From: Xylogone sp. PMI_703
Lineage: Eukaryota; Ascomycota; Leotiomycetes
NCBI GenBank assembly: GCA_021399445.1
Contig: JAJTUQ010000003.1
Coordinates: 5,890,001-5,954,000 of the forward strand
Direction: 5' to 3'
Length of the DNA: 64,000 nt
A model generated the notes under the pieces. It was not told the DNA's origin. It did no database searches and worked only from the letters and a program-made list of their open reading frames with translations. Position 1 is the first letter of the stretch; each line of letters opens with the position of its first letter. The position numbers and the translations under genes were made by a program. Positions 10,195 through 22,480 of the stretch are shown piece by piece.

Positions 10195-11384
10195 TTACTC
10201 TTCTCCACGAACAGATCGGAAGAAGTCCATGACTCCCGTGAAGACAATCAACAAAATGCCTCCACCTGGACCAAGCCGAAGCACCTTGGGAACAAATCCT
10301 TTATACAAAGCTCTAAATCCCTCTTCTCTGTAGACTGTACCCACCGCACCCAATGCCCAATTGTACTTGGGCACCCTCCCACCGATTTTGGGGCTATTCT
10401 GAATGCGAGACTTGACTACGTCGAAAGGCGTGCTAAGGATAGTTCCGAAAGTGCCACCAACAGCCCCAGCAACGAAGTCATTGCGAACCTGCCCTGACTT
10501 ATCCGCTGGATGAGGTTTCGGTAGCTGAGCTCGGACCTGGAATATGCATCCAAAATAGCCGCCATTCCACACGACTTGCCGCCATAACGTGGACTCCATG
10601 CCGTTATACAACGCTAAAGATCCTTCCTGTCTTATAATCTTGATTACCGCATCCATCATGCCCCTGTATTTTCCTGCTGAAGCCCCGTCTTGTAAGCGGA
10701 TTTTTATTAATTCAAAGGGAACGATGATCAGTGCTTCTGTTACTCCTGCCGTGGAGCCTGTCAAAATGGATAACGACTGGGTCTGTTTCTCAACTCCAAG
10801 GATTCGTTGGTAAAATCTGCCCCAGCTGTCATTTGCTGCGAATTTAACCGCACGTTTTGGTGCCTCCATCATTATCGGTGCTGCAATTCCTCGATAGAGG
10901 CGGGTAAATCTAGGAATTAGACGCTGAATCAATATTACCAGAATGATATAGACGTAGAGTACTACAAACCCTTCGTTTCTAACAATCTTCGTAAAGCAGT
11001 CGAACATGCCTTTATACCCTTCTTGGCCGTTTCCAGCACCTTGTTGTAGTTGACTAAATCTGTCAAACATGGCTTATTGAGAAAGAATACGGTGCTTATA
11101 GTACTCACACTCTCGTTTTAACAACATCCAGTGGGTACCTTGCAGTCAAATTATCAACTTGTGCTCTACTTTATGGTAGTATTCAGAGGAGGATATACAT
11201 ACATAACGAGGATCTATTTCCATATCTTTTAGCCAGTGTTGGAAATTGCTACATGGTATCACTGAGATTTGGGATCCCCTACTTCTGAGATACCAGCTAC
11301 GGCACCAGCAACAAAGTGGTATCTAAATGGCAAAGGCTGATATTTTCTTTCATGCTTCATGATCGTAGCTGCTGAGACGGCCAT
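10195..11384 (-). CDS. ODC1: Mitochondrial 2-oxodicarboxylate carrier, with an 11-nt microexon
   Basis: Inner-membrane mitochondrial carrier exchanging 2-oxoglutarate/2-oxoadipate-type dicarboxylates. Exons on the minus strand: 11384-11283, 11213-11203, 11138-11109, 11053-10970, 10909-10195, giving 313 residues in frame throughout. All three carrier repeats carry the PX[DE]XX[KR] signature: YPLDVVKTR, VPFELIKIR and TPFDVVKSR. The body matches the fungal ODC1/ODC2 family (APIMMEAPKRAVKFAAND; LRLGPGGGILLIVF). Exon 2 is only 11 nt and is needed to restore the family's ILVMYPLDVV block; without it no frame-compatible splice exists. Intron 4 begins GTTTGT, a weak donor, but splicing it yields the expected NEGFTRLYRG. 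The start could instead be the ATG at 11360 (305 residues). Symbol assigned by family only; ODC1 and ODC2 are not separable here. Confidence 0.85.
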
Positions 11385-12478
11385 AACTGCTCTTGTGAGA
11401 GTGGAAGCTGAATTAAATGGATATAGTAGAAGGCAGAAGATTACAAGCACATAGAAATGGCTTAAATAAACATAGGAAATTTCCCAATGTTAAATGCTTA
11501 ATGACAATGATCTTCTGAATAAGGAAATATCCACGGTCGGAGACGGTGTGAAATGTGAATCCCTATTCCGTTCTATACACAGAGCTATAACTGATATGGA
11601 GTCTTGACTCCTTTAATTTTCTTACATTAGTATATTTTGAGGAATTCTCTCGACACTAGCGCGAGTTTTAGGTTGCGAGCTCCCTCTTACCGAAAGGAGA
11701 AATTCCGACGACATTTGCAGAACTCACCATTTTCATATTTCTACTTCTACTGTCGCGAACAACATTTGCATGTTCCTAGCCCATTTTAATTATTATGGAA
11801 TAGCTAGGAACTACGTGTTTGCAATGCTAGCAGTAGAATCTCTATTTAATTTCCTATTTCCAAGAGTATGGGGTCTCCAATAGAAAATGAGAAGAAGTCA
11901 CAAGTCCAGATTTGAGTATAGGCAATTTCATCCCTTGCTTGAATTTCTGGAACAAAAGCTAAATAGCAACTAAAGCAGAGCTGAGCATGCAAACTGATCT
12001 ACATCTGGGACATTATTTGTGTACGGATTCCCACGTCGGAGAAACTGTCCTGAGCGGTCCAGTTCCTAACCTAGGCCAAGTTCAAGATTCTAAACCCGCT
12101 TTGCTTTCCTTCTGAACGTTGTTAACAAACTCTTCATGACGATTGCTATTAGTGCTATCTTTAGAAAAAGGCAACCTGCCTTAGCAGTCACCAAGCATAG
12201 TTCTATACTTCCAACCCGAAGACCCAGAATAAAGCAAGATTTGGGAGCTGTTGAGTGCCTGGAACAATTGTGTTGGCTACGATATCGATCAGCCAGCGTA
12301 GGGGATAAGTGGCAGAAACACTTCAGCATGGGAGAAAGGCTTACGTGCCTTTTCGTCGAGAACAATACCAGAATAGACAATGGATAAATGCCTTATTAAC
12401 TTAAAATTTTGCGTATTGGAATCCGTATGAGTCATCGGCTAGTACAGAAACACCGTTATTTATGCCCACACGCTATTT
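11385..12478. other. Gene-free stretch
   Basis: About 1.1 kb between the carrier start and the 3' end of prolyl-tRNA synthetase, holding the carrier promoter and the synthetase 3' UTR. A weak inverted repeat around 11765-11830 (TTCCTAGC ... GCTAGGAA) could form a stem-loop. No credible gene. Confidence 0.35.
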
Positions 12479-14407
<1,929 letters not shown>

Positions 14408-14686
14408 GTTGTTGGCGGTTTGCGATGATGTTGGTGAAAGTGAGAAGATTGCTGGACGAGGGGTAAAAACAAGGGACAGAATGTAGCTCGCTTTAGGGCG
14501 GGGCACGACAAATTCCTCACGTGACGCCAAGTCTCTCTGAGTCACAAGCGAGACCCCAGAATGCGACGTATCTGTCCAAGCAAACCTAAGTGGACAAAAT
14601 TAGACAGAATTCTTTTCAAGGGTCTAAAAATCATTCTAAGGAATTGAGTTCTTCGCGTCAATTAGCGCTACTCTGACCAGAGTTCA

Positions 14687-15582
14687 TTAGAGCCACAAGT
14701 CTTGATAGATCATCTTCATCATAGCGGCTTCAGCAGGCCAAGGATCAACGGCCTTGGCCACTTTGCTGCACCAATCGTCATTCCACTTGAATGCGAGGAA
14801 GGCGGCAAAATACTCCCAGTAGACCGGATACCAGCCTGCAGATTCCCAGTCAATAAGAGAGACATGGAACTCTTTTCCATTCTCACCGTCTTTCAATCCC
14901 TTCACCAGAACATTCTTCCTCTGTAAGTCCGAGTGTGTAAACACAGGCATCCTGTCATCAACAACAAGGCGGTCTGCTAGTTGCTCCTCAAAGAAATCTG
15001 CGAGGTGTGAATAACGCTTATTATCTTGTGCATTCAACCGCGATTTCAATATCAGACTTTGTATGCATGCTTGTTCACTTGAAAATGGACCTGAGATGTC
15101 ATTTGGGTATTCAGGCCAGTAGAAGAGGTGATGCGGCATATGGCTTCCGTTTAACTGAACCGAAAAACCCTTGGTGCGGTAAACTGCGAATTTGTGTCAA
15201 AATGGCCCGTATTTTGGAAAGAATGAGATCCTTATCAGATCCCTGAAGGGTTGGCCATAATGAATCAAGTGTATCGCCTTGTAGGCGTTCCATTACAAGG
15301 AACAAAGTCCCGTCTGCCTCCTTCCACATTGCATATAATCGGGGAGCATACCCTTGAAAAATTATTACGTTCGAGAAAGAGAAGGTTTTCACTTTCAATC
15401 TGATCATTGGATCTGCTATACTTTGCAATGAAATGCTTGCCAACGCCTACAACTTTCCTAGTCGCCCAACCTTCAGTTCCCTTAATTATATCATCTGATG
15501 CCAAAATTTCCGAAGTTGTTGGTAGAGGTGCAGGCAAATCTTCGGCATTCCTCAAGTATAGACTGGCGAAAGATGTTGTCAT
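14687..15582 (-). pseudogene. Aminoglycoside phosphotransferase-like (APH) kinase, frameshifted
   Basis: A member of the APH/choline-kinase-like family of small-molecule kinases, common in fungi, starting MTTSFASLYLRN at 15582. Three consecutive blocks of the family lie in three different frames. The N-lobe (ENLLFLERNNFS) leads near 15350-15358 into APRLYAMWKEADGTLFLVMERLQG in another frame. GFFGSVKR near 15138-15145 then leads into MPHHLFYWPEYPND in a third frame. Neither gap can be an intron: the first would be about 16 nt and the second falls inside a conserved stretch. The catalytic HSDLQRKNVLV (HXDXXXXN type) and the metal-binding IDWE are still present. The gene is therefore probably dead or carries two sequence errors. 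Length without the breaks, about 300 residues, fits the family. Confidence 0.7.
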
Positions 15583-15812
15583 TCTGATTTAAGAGACTGG
15601 GATGATGTATGAAGAGCCAACTGGTGAGACTGGTATAAACACATGAAACAATGCTGGCTTATCTCGCTCAAAAAGTCACTAGTGGTGAAACTTCGGTTTA
15701 GGCTCATATATTCATTCGTGGTGCTCCCTCTCAAGTCTCAGATGCTAGCCTGTTGGCACGACGTGTCTTCGGAGCGGCCCGGCGCTTAAGCTTTTCTTAC
15801 TCAGTTTCTGGA
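15583..15812. other. Intergenic between divergent genes
   Basis: Short upstream region shared by the phosphotransferase-like gene (-) and the small unknown gene (+). Apart from the TATA-like box annotated next, nothing distinctive is visible. Confidence 0.3.
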
Positions 15813-15820
15813 TATAAAAG
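15813..15820 (+). promoter_or_regulatory. TATA-like box upstream of the 150-residue protein gene
   Basis: TATAAAAG followed by GGGCG and a pyrimidine-rich run lies about 250 bp before the ATG at 16066. It is a canonical TATA sequence in the right orientation and would place transcription start near 15845, implying a 5' leader of roughly 220 nt. Confidence 0.45.
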
Positions 15821-16065
15821 GGGCGTGTCTTTTCTCCCATTATTATACTTAGACAGAAGCAGTATTTAATATTATGCTCAATAACTACCATACTTATTAC
15901 GGTACTACCAGCATCTCTAATACTTCTACCCTACTGGCGGGGTTGTCGAAGTTGGCTCTCCCCCCCATCATCTCCTTTCATCTCTCTACAGTATGACTCC
16001 TCTAAGAAGATTTCGTCTTATTTATCTTCTAATGGCGGCCTATTACTAACTATCTCAAGCAGATC

Positions 16066-16518
16066 ATGTCTTACGACGTCTACAGAGTCAAGTACAATAT
16101 TGCAATTGCCGATCCCGATATGCCGAGCCCAAGATATCACAATGTTATATTCGTAAAGACCGAGGACAATGGCGATGGATTCGTCCATGAAGTCGCCGGT
16201 GATATCACATCTGGGATGTATTACGACACTAGGTCCAGCAAATGGCCAGATAATTCCGACGATTGTCACTCCAAAGAGCTCCTAGGTACCATCAAAGCAT
16301 CCGATTATCCGGATGAACTGGATCAAGTTTTGAGGGCACTGCCGCCACCTCCAAAGCAGAAGCACTTTAACCCCCAAACCATGAGGACGGAGCAAATAAA
16401 GCCGGACGGAACGTTCTATGAACCGGGCGAATCTGGTCCTCCTATGATTAAGTGTACGGAGTGGATTGCGAATCAAGCAGTACCTGCTTTATATGCTTCT
16501 GGTATTCTACAAAAGTGA
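16066..16518 (+). CDS. Small conserved-looking fungal protein of unknown function
   Basis: Intronless frame of 150 residues, starting at the first ATG after a TATA-like box. It has no signal peptide or membrane segment. The layout resembles a widespread group of small uncharacterised fungal proteins: an N-terminal YHNVIFVKTEDNGDGFVHEV segment (beta-strand-like), a central acidic part, a Pro-rich stretch (LPPPPKQK), and a C-terminal CTEWIANQAVPALYASGIL ending near the stop. The regular alternation and the good codon structure support a real gene. The resemblance to that group is from memory and no function is known to me. It stands between a broken kinase gene and the GH3 gene. Confidence 0.7.
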   Translation: MSYDVYRVKYNIAIADPDMPSPRYHNVIFVKTEDNGDGFVHEVAGDITSGMYYDTRSSKWPDNSDDCHSKELLGTIKASDYPDELDQVLRALPPPPKQKHFNPQTMRTEQIKPDGTFYEPGESGPPMIKCTEWIANQAVPALYASGILQK

Positions 16519-16964
16519 AGACACCCATGATGATGGAGACTTGAACATTGGCTTCAAGGAGACTTCTTCTATTTGCTTTGGGCTATTACTCTCATCGCGG
16601 AAGCTATCTCACGTCTTCTGTACGAATAATATTTGAGGTTAGAATGCTACTTCAAATATATCTATACTGATGACTATGGAAATAATTTTATGTGAAGTTG
16701 ATGTTACCATAGGATATCCTCTGTTTGTACTTAATAATTGACACAGATTATTATTATCTTGAAAGCACTCGAAAGGGACCTCATTATCGGATGAAAACTA
16801 GCAAGTAGCATATTATAAAATATTTATTTAATTGACCAGCGGAGCTCTCCCCGTATATCTTGCGTACTTACGTAGATAACTCATATATCTTTTACCACAT
16901 GGAATACTAGGATATCTCTCGACCAAGCTCTTCAGAAAACTAATAATTCGATGTCACTCTATCT
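16519..16964. other. Gene-free stretch
   Basis: AT-rich sequence between two convergent genes, expected to hold both 3' UTRs. Nothing else seen. Confidence 0.35.
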
Positions 16965-19391
16965 TTACAGCAGACGAATCGTCTGAGTAGCTGGTAAGTC
17001 CCTCGAGCTGAACCCTACACTTATCTTTATCTCGCCCTTTGGAACCCGCCATTGCTGTGCTATCGTATCCCAGTAACTGAGATCACGACGCGTGAGTGAG
17101 AATTGTACCTTTGCTGACCTACGCGGGTCGATTTTGACTTTCTCAAACCCCCGCAGCACCTTGACTGGTGTTCCAGACGGGGTTGAAGACTGTGGAGGAG
17201 AAACATACAGTTGCACAACAGTGGCGCCGGAGATTGAACCTGTGTTGGAGACACTTATTGATGCGGTGACGAGTGTCGTGTAAAGGTCGGGGTTTCCGCC
17301 GGGAACGATACCTTGCCTTGCATCTGGATAAGGGGACAGACCTCGAGCGGACGGAGTAGTGGTGAGGCTAAGTTTAGATTTGAGTGAGAAAGTAGTATAG
17401 CTGAGGCCAAACCCAAATTCAAAAGCGGGTGTAATATCTAGCGCGTCAAAGTGTCGATAATCAATCAAAAGACCCTCTGTGAAGTCTGATTGCCATGCAT
17501 CCGGAGTTGAGACGTCTGTGATATTAATTATTGGGATATCGTAATCAGATTCCTTTGCTGGAATGGTGTAAGGAAGTTTCCCCGAGGGATTCACGTCGCC
17601 CCAGAGGATATCCACAATAGAATTGCCACTTTGTTCTCCTGGAAGGTGAGCAACTAATATTGCTGTCACGTTCGGATTATTTGCCCACGGCATAGTGTTC
17701 ACACCCACTGAATGGGTAATAACAATCGTATTCGCACATATCGATGCAATATTGTTAACAACTTGAGTAGAGTTCCAGTCTGCTTCAAAGGATAGACGAT
17801 CAAAACCTTCTTGAGCGAACGTCTTAAGAAATACAAGGCATACGTCAGGGATGGGATAAATGATAGTAGAAGCGCCGTTTGGTTGTGAGATAATAGAATT
17901 ATCTGTGATGTATTGTACTCGGGCCCCAGTAAGCTGAGCGCGGGCTTTAATAGCTTCAAGCGGGGAGACAATAGATGTGTGACGACCACTTCCTGAACCA
18001 CCACCTATATCAAGAGTCCCTATATCGTAACCGGTGGGAGGTGATGGGTATGGCAGCGAAAGACCATCAGCAAGATCCGCTGCATCATTGCCAAAGACCC
18101 CAATATTATGGGGTTTTTTAAGAGGCAGAGCCGAATTAGTATTCTTTAATAAGACTGTGCCTGCTGCTCCTAGGTTGCGGATTAAACTTGCGTGATTGCT
18201 CCGTACATCGCGGGCTGGAACGGAAAGGACGCCGCCTAATCCATACATAGACTCGAGAATATACATTGCGGATGGATCGACGGTAGGATAGTCTTTGTCC
18301 TGATGCAACAGAAAATATGGAGTCATGATCCTTCGCACCATATCATCCAAACGTGCCTCAGAAACACTACCGTTGCGAACAGCCTCGGTGAGATTTGCTC
18401 CAAAATAGCTCAATCCAGAGTACGCAGTTGTCGCATCTAAGTATCCCGGCATAGTCATATCCAAACCAGCGTTGGCAGATGTGACTCCTGAGTGTGTGGC
18501 GAACCAGTCGCTCATTACGTAGCCTTCGAATCCAAGCTCTCTTTTCAGGATTCCAGTCAGTAGTTCTGAATTTTGACAAGAATAAGTCTCGTTAAGTCGG
18601 TTGTAACTGCACATCAAGGAGGCCGTCCCTGCCCTGACAGCATCTGCAAATGGCCATAGATACAACTCGTGCAACGTACGATCACCGATGTTCGACGAAA
18701 TGCCCTCTATGTTGGTTCCATTGGCAGATACCGTATTGCTTCTTTGAGTCTCTTGCTCGTTTCCTATGAAATGCTTCGAGCAAGATTGGACGCCTGGAGC
18801 CTGCATGCCGGTCACTGTGGACGTCATGGCTGCTCCAGTCAGATAGGGATCGGGAGAAAATCCCTCCCAGTTTCGACCACCCAGCGGATGCCTTCCAAGA
18901 GGCCCGGCAACCGGCTTGCGACATCAGTAATTAGCTACCCGTCAATTCAACGTTCCCTGAATATGAGTATACCCCAGTCCGATATGTGAGCCCTTCGCTT
19001 TAAACTCAGCACCTAAGTACGTCCCGCGCTGATACATAAGGTCTCTATCCCAGCTGGCAGCGGCTGTCAAGCCCGCGGGAAAGATGCTGACCAGGTCTTG
19101 CCGGTTAACTGCGGCTGGGCCATCTGACATACAGAGACCAGCAAATCCGATTCTTTCAATAGGCGCTATATTGCCAATGCATGGGCCATTACCGGTGCCA
19201 GTCGTGATGCCTACCTTTTCCGTGAGGTTGAGCTTGGCTAGAAAGGCGTCTGCTTTCTGTTGTGCCGTGGCCCAATTCGCCTTCGTGGGCTGCTCATGAC
19301 TTCTAGCTTTGACTTGATACCCTGAAGCCGTATGAGGCAGGCCTAGGAGTGTGGCCAAGGGCACGATAACCAGGGCGGATATGGCATGCAT
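16965..19391 (-). CDS. Secreted GH3 beta-glucosidase, possibly frame-broken at its intron
   Basis: Glycoside hydrolase family 3 enzyme releasing terminal beta-glucose (cello-oligosaccharides). Exon 1 starts at 19391 with a signal peptide (MHAISALVIVPLATLLGLPHTASG region), then LTEKVGITTGTGNGPCIGNI and CMSDGP. Exon 2 runs to 16965 and contains GPLGRHPLGGRNWEGFSPDP, CSKHFIGNEQE, and the nucleophile Asp in GYVMSDWFATHSG, followed by the alpha/beta sandwich and a C-terminal fibronectin-III-like domain. Full length would be about 800 residues. The single intron (donor GTATAC near 18972, acceptor GCAAG near 18915, 58 nt, branch CTAAT) joins the exons out of frame by one base at the conserved HIGLG-PVAGPLG block. 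This suggests a one-base loss or a sequence error. It is divergent from the GH79 gene. Confidence 0.8.
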
Positions 19392-20752
19392 CGGAAATCA
19401 TAGAAAAGTTAACGACCACTAAACTAGAAGATGAGAGGCTGAGGGATCGAGAGATAGATGCGTGTGGTCGTCCTACATAAAGAATGCCGTTCATATTTAA
19501 ATCTTTACAAGTTACTATTTCACCCAGCTATTATGTGGTTAGATCCAGAAATCAGTGAGGTCACTAACGAGCTTTTTGCAAGGCCAAGAGCGATAGCTGG
19601 CGTGAGAAAGTGTGGTATTTCTTAAGAAGCACCGTGAGTAAGACCGAGAAGACAGGAAAGAGACAGGAGTATAGGAAAGAGTTTGGGAGTTATGGCTTAT
19701 CATTAGACCGAGTCTCCGAAGTATCCGCCATAACTTTGAGGAACGGTTAAAAGAGGGAAATAAGAAAGGCGGGGCTTGAGGAAACTCATTTCATTATATA
19801 AATAGGGAATAGCTATTGCCCGTATACTGTATGATCAACGGCTCGAATGCGAGTGCGAGTGCGAGTACGATAGTGAAATTAACGTATCATGTCCTCGGAT
19901 TGGAGGGAAGGTGCGTAAAAGGAATAGATTCGAAAATGAGAGCGGTAAGGATAATGTTGTGCCCCAGAAAGTAGAGCACTCATGCAGGACAGAGCGATCA
20001 GGTATAAATAGAGGAGCTCTTGAAGAAGTCAGCCATGTTGACAATATATCCATCTGTACGTACCGGATTCTATATGATTCTCCTGTATCTGCTCCTATCA
20101 TATCTTAGAATCTGCTTTCAGAAAGCTACAAATTAGTTAATATCGGACAAGATTAAGTATGTGCTAGTGAGAACTTCTTAGTTAATTATACAATAGCTTA
20201 TAATTGTATTATGAAACTGGTGTATTCCAAGAGGGGAAGTTTATACAGCCGGCAACGAGTGGGAGCTGCAGTACCCCAAGCTCCAGGATCACCCCGGACT
20301 GGATCCGCACTTCTCCACATTTCCCCCCAGCCCGGCTTAGCCCCTCTTCTACACCAAAGCCACTCGTATTCGCACTCGTACATACGACCCCATTCGCAGT
20401 CACCTCCATCTCCAGGAGAGGATATATTGATACGGCATCTCCCTTAGACTTAATTTCCGTCAAAGCCCGCAAGTCACCTACTCCTACAGTAGATCAAAGA
20501 CCGCGAGTTCCTCCAACAGACCAGTTACAGTTAGAGCTTGTTCTTTTGCTCTCTCCACGTATCCCGGATACCCCAGGTCGACTCTTCAATGGTGAAGTTG
20601 CGGTTGCCCCTCATTTCTTGTCCCCGCGTTTTAAAATACACCGCTTGGCCCGTATTAGTTCAAATGATAAAGAGGATCTAAATGGCCATAGTCAAGGAGG
20701 ACATGTATTTGATATCTTTCTCCTATTCTGAGACTCCCCTTATATAGCAAAT
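19392..20752. promoter_or_regulatory. Shared upstream region of the divergent GH3 and GH79 genes
   Basis: About 1.36 kb between two glycosidase start codons that point apart. Two TATA-like boxes on the plus strand are seen at 19795-19805 (TATATAAATAG) and 20003-20010 (TATAAATA), and a (GCGAGT)3 tract at 19849-19866. From about 20209 to 20620 the DNA is clearly GC-richer and carries a minus-strand open frame with coding-like codon structure but an in-frame stop near 20485, possibly a gene relic. Co-regulation of the two enzymes is an inference from layout. Confidence 0.4.
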
Positions 20753-22480
20753 ATGTATATATTCCTGCTCGCCACCTTACAATGTCTCGTTCTAGCGTCT
20801 GATCGGACTTCAAGTCATTTACCCTTACCAACCTTTACTGACGCACAACTCTCGCATGAAACGGTCACTTTTGACAGGAATACGGTTGCAGACTCAGCTG
20901 TCCCGTTGAATCGTAATCTGCTAGGGCTTTCCATTGAGTGAATATCTACTACTGAATACCACTAACGCCAAGTGACTGACAAGTCGTGAAATAAGATTTT
21001 GTTACATCACGGCTTACCTCGGCGACTTGAGCAAAGCGAACGCGTTCTCTCGTCAACTTCTCCAGAATATCCAAGACCGAATAGGCTCACCACCAAGGAT
21101 ACGCATAGGCGGAGATACTCAGGATGTTGCTCGTTACTGTGATGACTGCTCACAAACACTTAATAACACATTTCGTAGCAGTCCCACTAACCCTCTTGAA
21201 ACGGAAGCCGTCAATGTAACTTTTAATCGGAATCTCTTCAGAGTGCTCAACGAAAATGCCCCCTCTGAGCAGCAATATACCTTTGGCCTGAATCTGGGAC
21301 AGAATAGCTTCGAGTATCCATTAGCAGAGCTTCAAGCCGCCGAGAAATATATGAATGTCTCGCGTTTCATTGCTTATGAGCTGGGAAATGAGCCGGACGT
21401 GTATTACCTCTATTCAGATAAACGGGGCCCAGGCTGGAACATAACAACATATGCTCAACAATCAGTGGATTTTCTATTACAGTTAACTGCATCATTGAGT
21501 GCCCAACAATCTAGACATTTTCCGGGGTATATGTACGGATCAACCAATTTTGATGTGTTTCCATTTGCATCGCTTGTGCAGTTGGGAGTTTTTGATATTG
21601 TGAAAGGGATCGAACAATTAAGCAGACATTGCTACTTCGGTCAAGCTTGTTCCGGTAAGTTACTGCTAGCACCAGGTAAAACTATTCTGACCTTTCCATC
21701 CTTTCAGTCCCGGACGCAATTCCACTTACGACGCTGTTAGATCACTACAACACCCTCACTGTTACCCAGGGATATATTCCTTCAATAGCAGCGGCAAAGT
21801 CTATTGGGACTCAATTCATCATGGGAGAGACAAACTCACTTTCATGCCATGGCTTGACCGGTGTTTCTGATACAATCGGTGCAGCTCTTTGGATGCTGGA
21901 CTACTCATTGACAGGAGCAACACTTGGCATGGATGGTTTAAACTTCCACAATGGAGTAGGTTATCCATATAGTGCGTGGGAGCCGACTACGATTAACGGA
22001 ACAGCTCCATATGCAAAGGGAATGTAAGTTCTCTCTATCACCAAAACTTAGACATTATCTAATCATCTTTCGAAATCGATGTTCAGCTATTATGGCTTCC
22101 TTTTCTTTGCAGATCTCGTGTCGGATATCCGCGCGCCGAGAATCTCACATATACATTCGTTAGACCTTTCGGATTCTGCACACTACGCTCTATTCTCGTC
22201 CTCTCGGCAAGTTCAAAAATTGGTCATTCTCAATCTTGATTATTGCAACAGTACCACGCCTCGAACGTACAAAACCTCTGATGTGTCATCTGTTTTGGGT
22301 AGAAAACTCAAGGTCACAAGACTAACGGCGTCTTCCTCAATTGCCACGTGTGGTTTGACATGGGCGGGCCAGACAGTGAATCAGAGTGGAAAACTATCTG
22401 GAAAGAAAATCATTGAGATAGTTAAAGACGGTATAGTATCTATTGGATCCAGTGAGGGGGTAATTATCGAGAGAGGATGA
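20753..22480 (+). CDS. GH79 beta-glucuronidase-like glycosidase, secreted
   Basis: Family 79 retaining glycosidase (beta-glucuronidase/heparanase relatives). Exons 20753-20937, 20996-21654, 21708-22023, 22087-22480 give 517 residues in frame. It starts with a signal peptide (MYIFLLATLQCLVLA). The TIM-barrel domain follows: PRIRIGGDTQD, the proposed acid/base Glu194 in YELGNEPDVY, and the proposed nucleophile Glu322 in MGETNS, with LDGLNFHNG-like residues after it. A C-terminal beta domain (about 420-517) matches the family's GH79C sandwich. Many N-glycosylation sequons fit secretion. Likely substrates are glucuronic acid-bearing glycans such as arabinogalactan side chains, by family analogy only. 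Introns are 53-63 nt with standard borders. Confidence 0.85.

Noticed and set aside
15100..15175. Possible intron explaining the second frame change in the APH-like gene
   Set aside because: The candidate GTTAAA..CTCAG segment would remove the conserved MPHHLFYWPE block, so a frameshift fits better.
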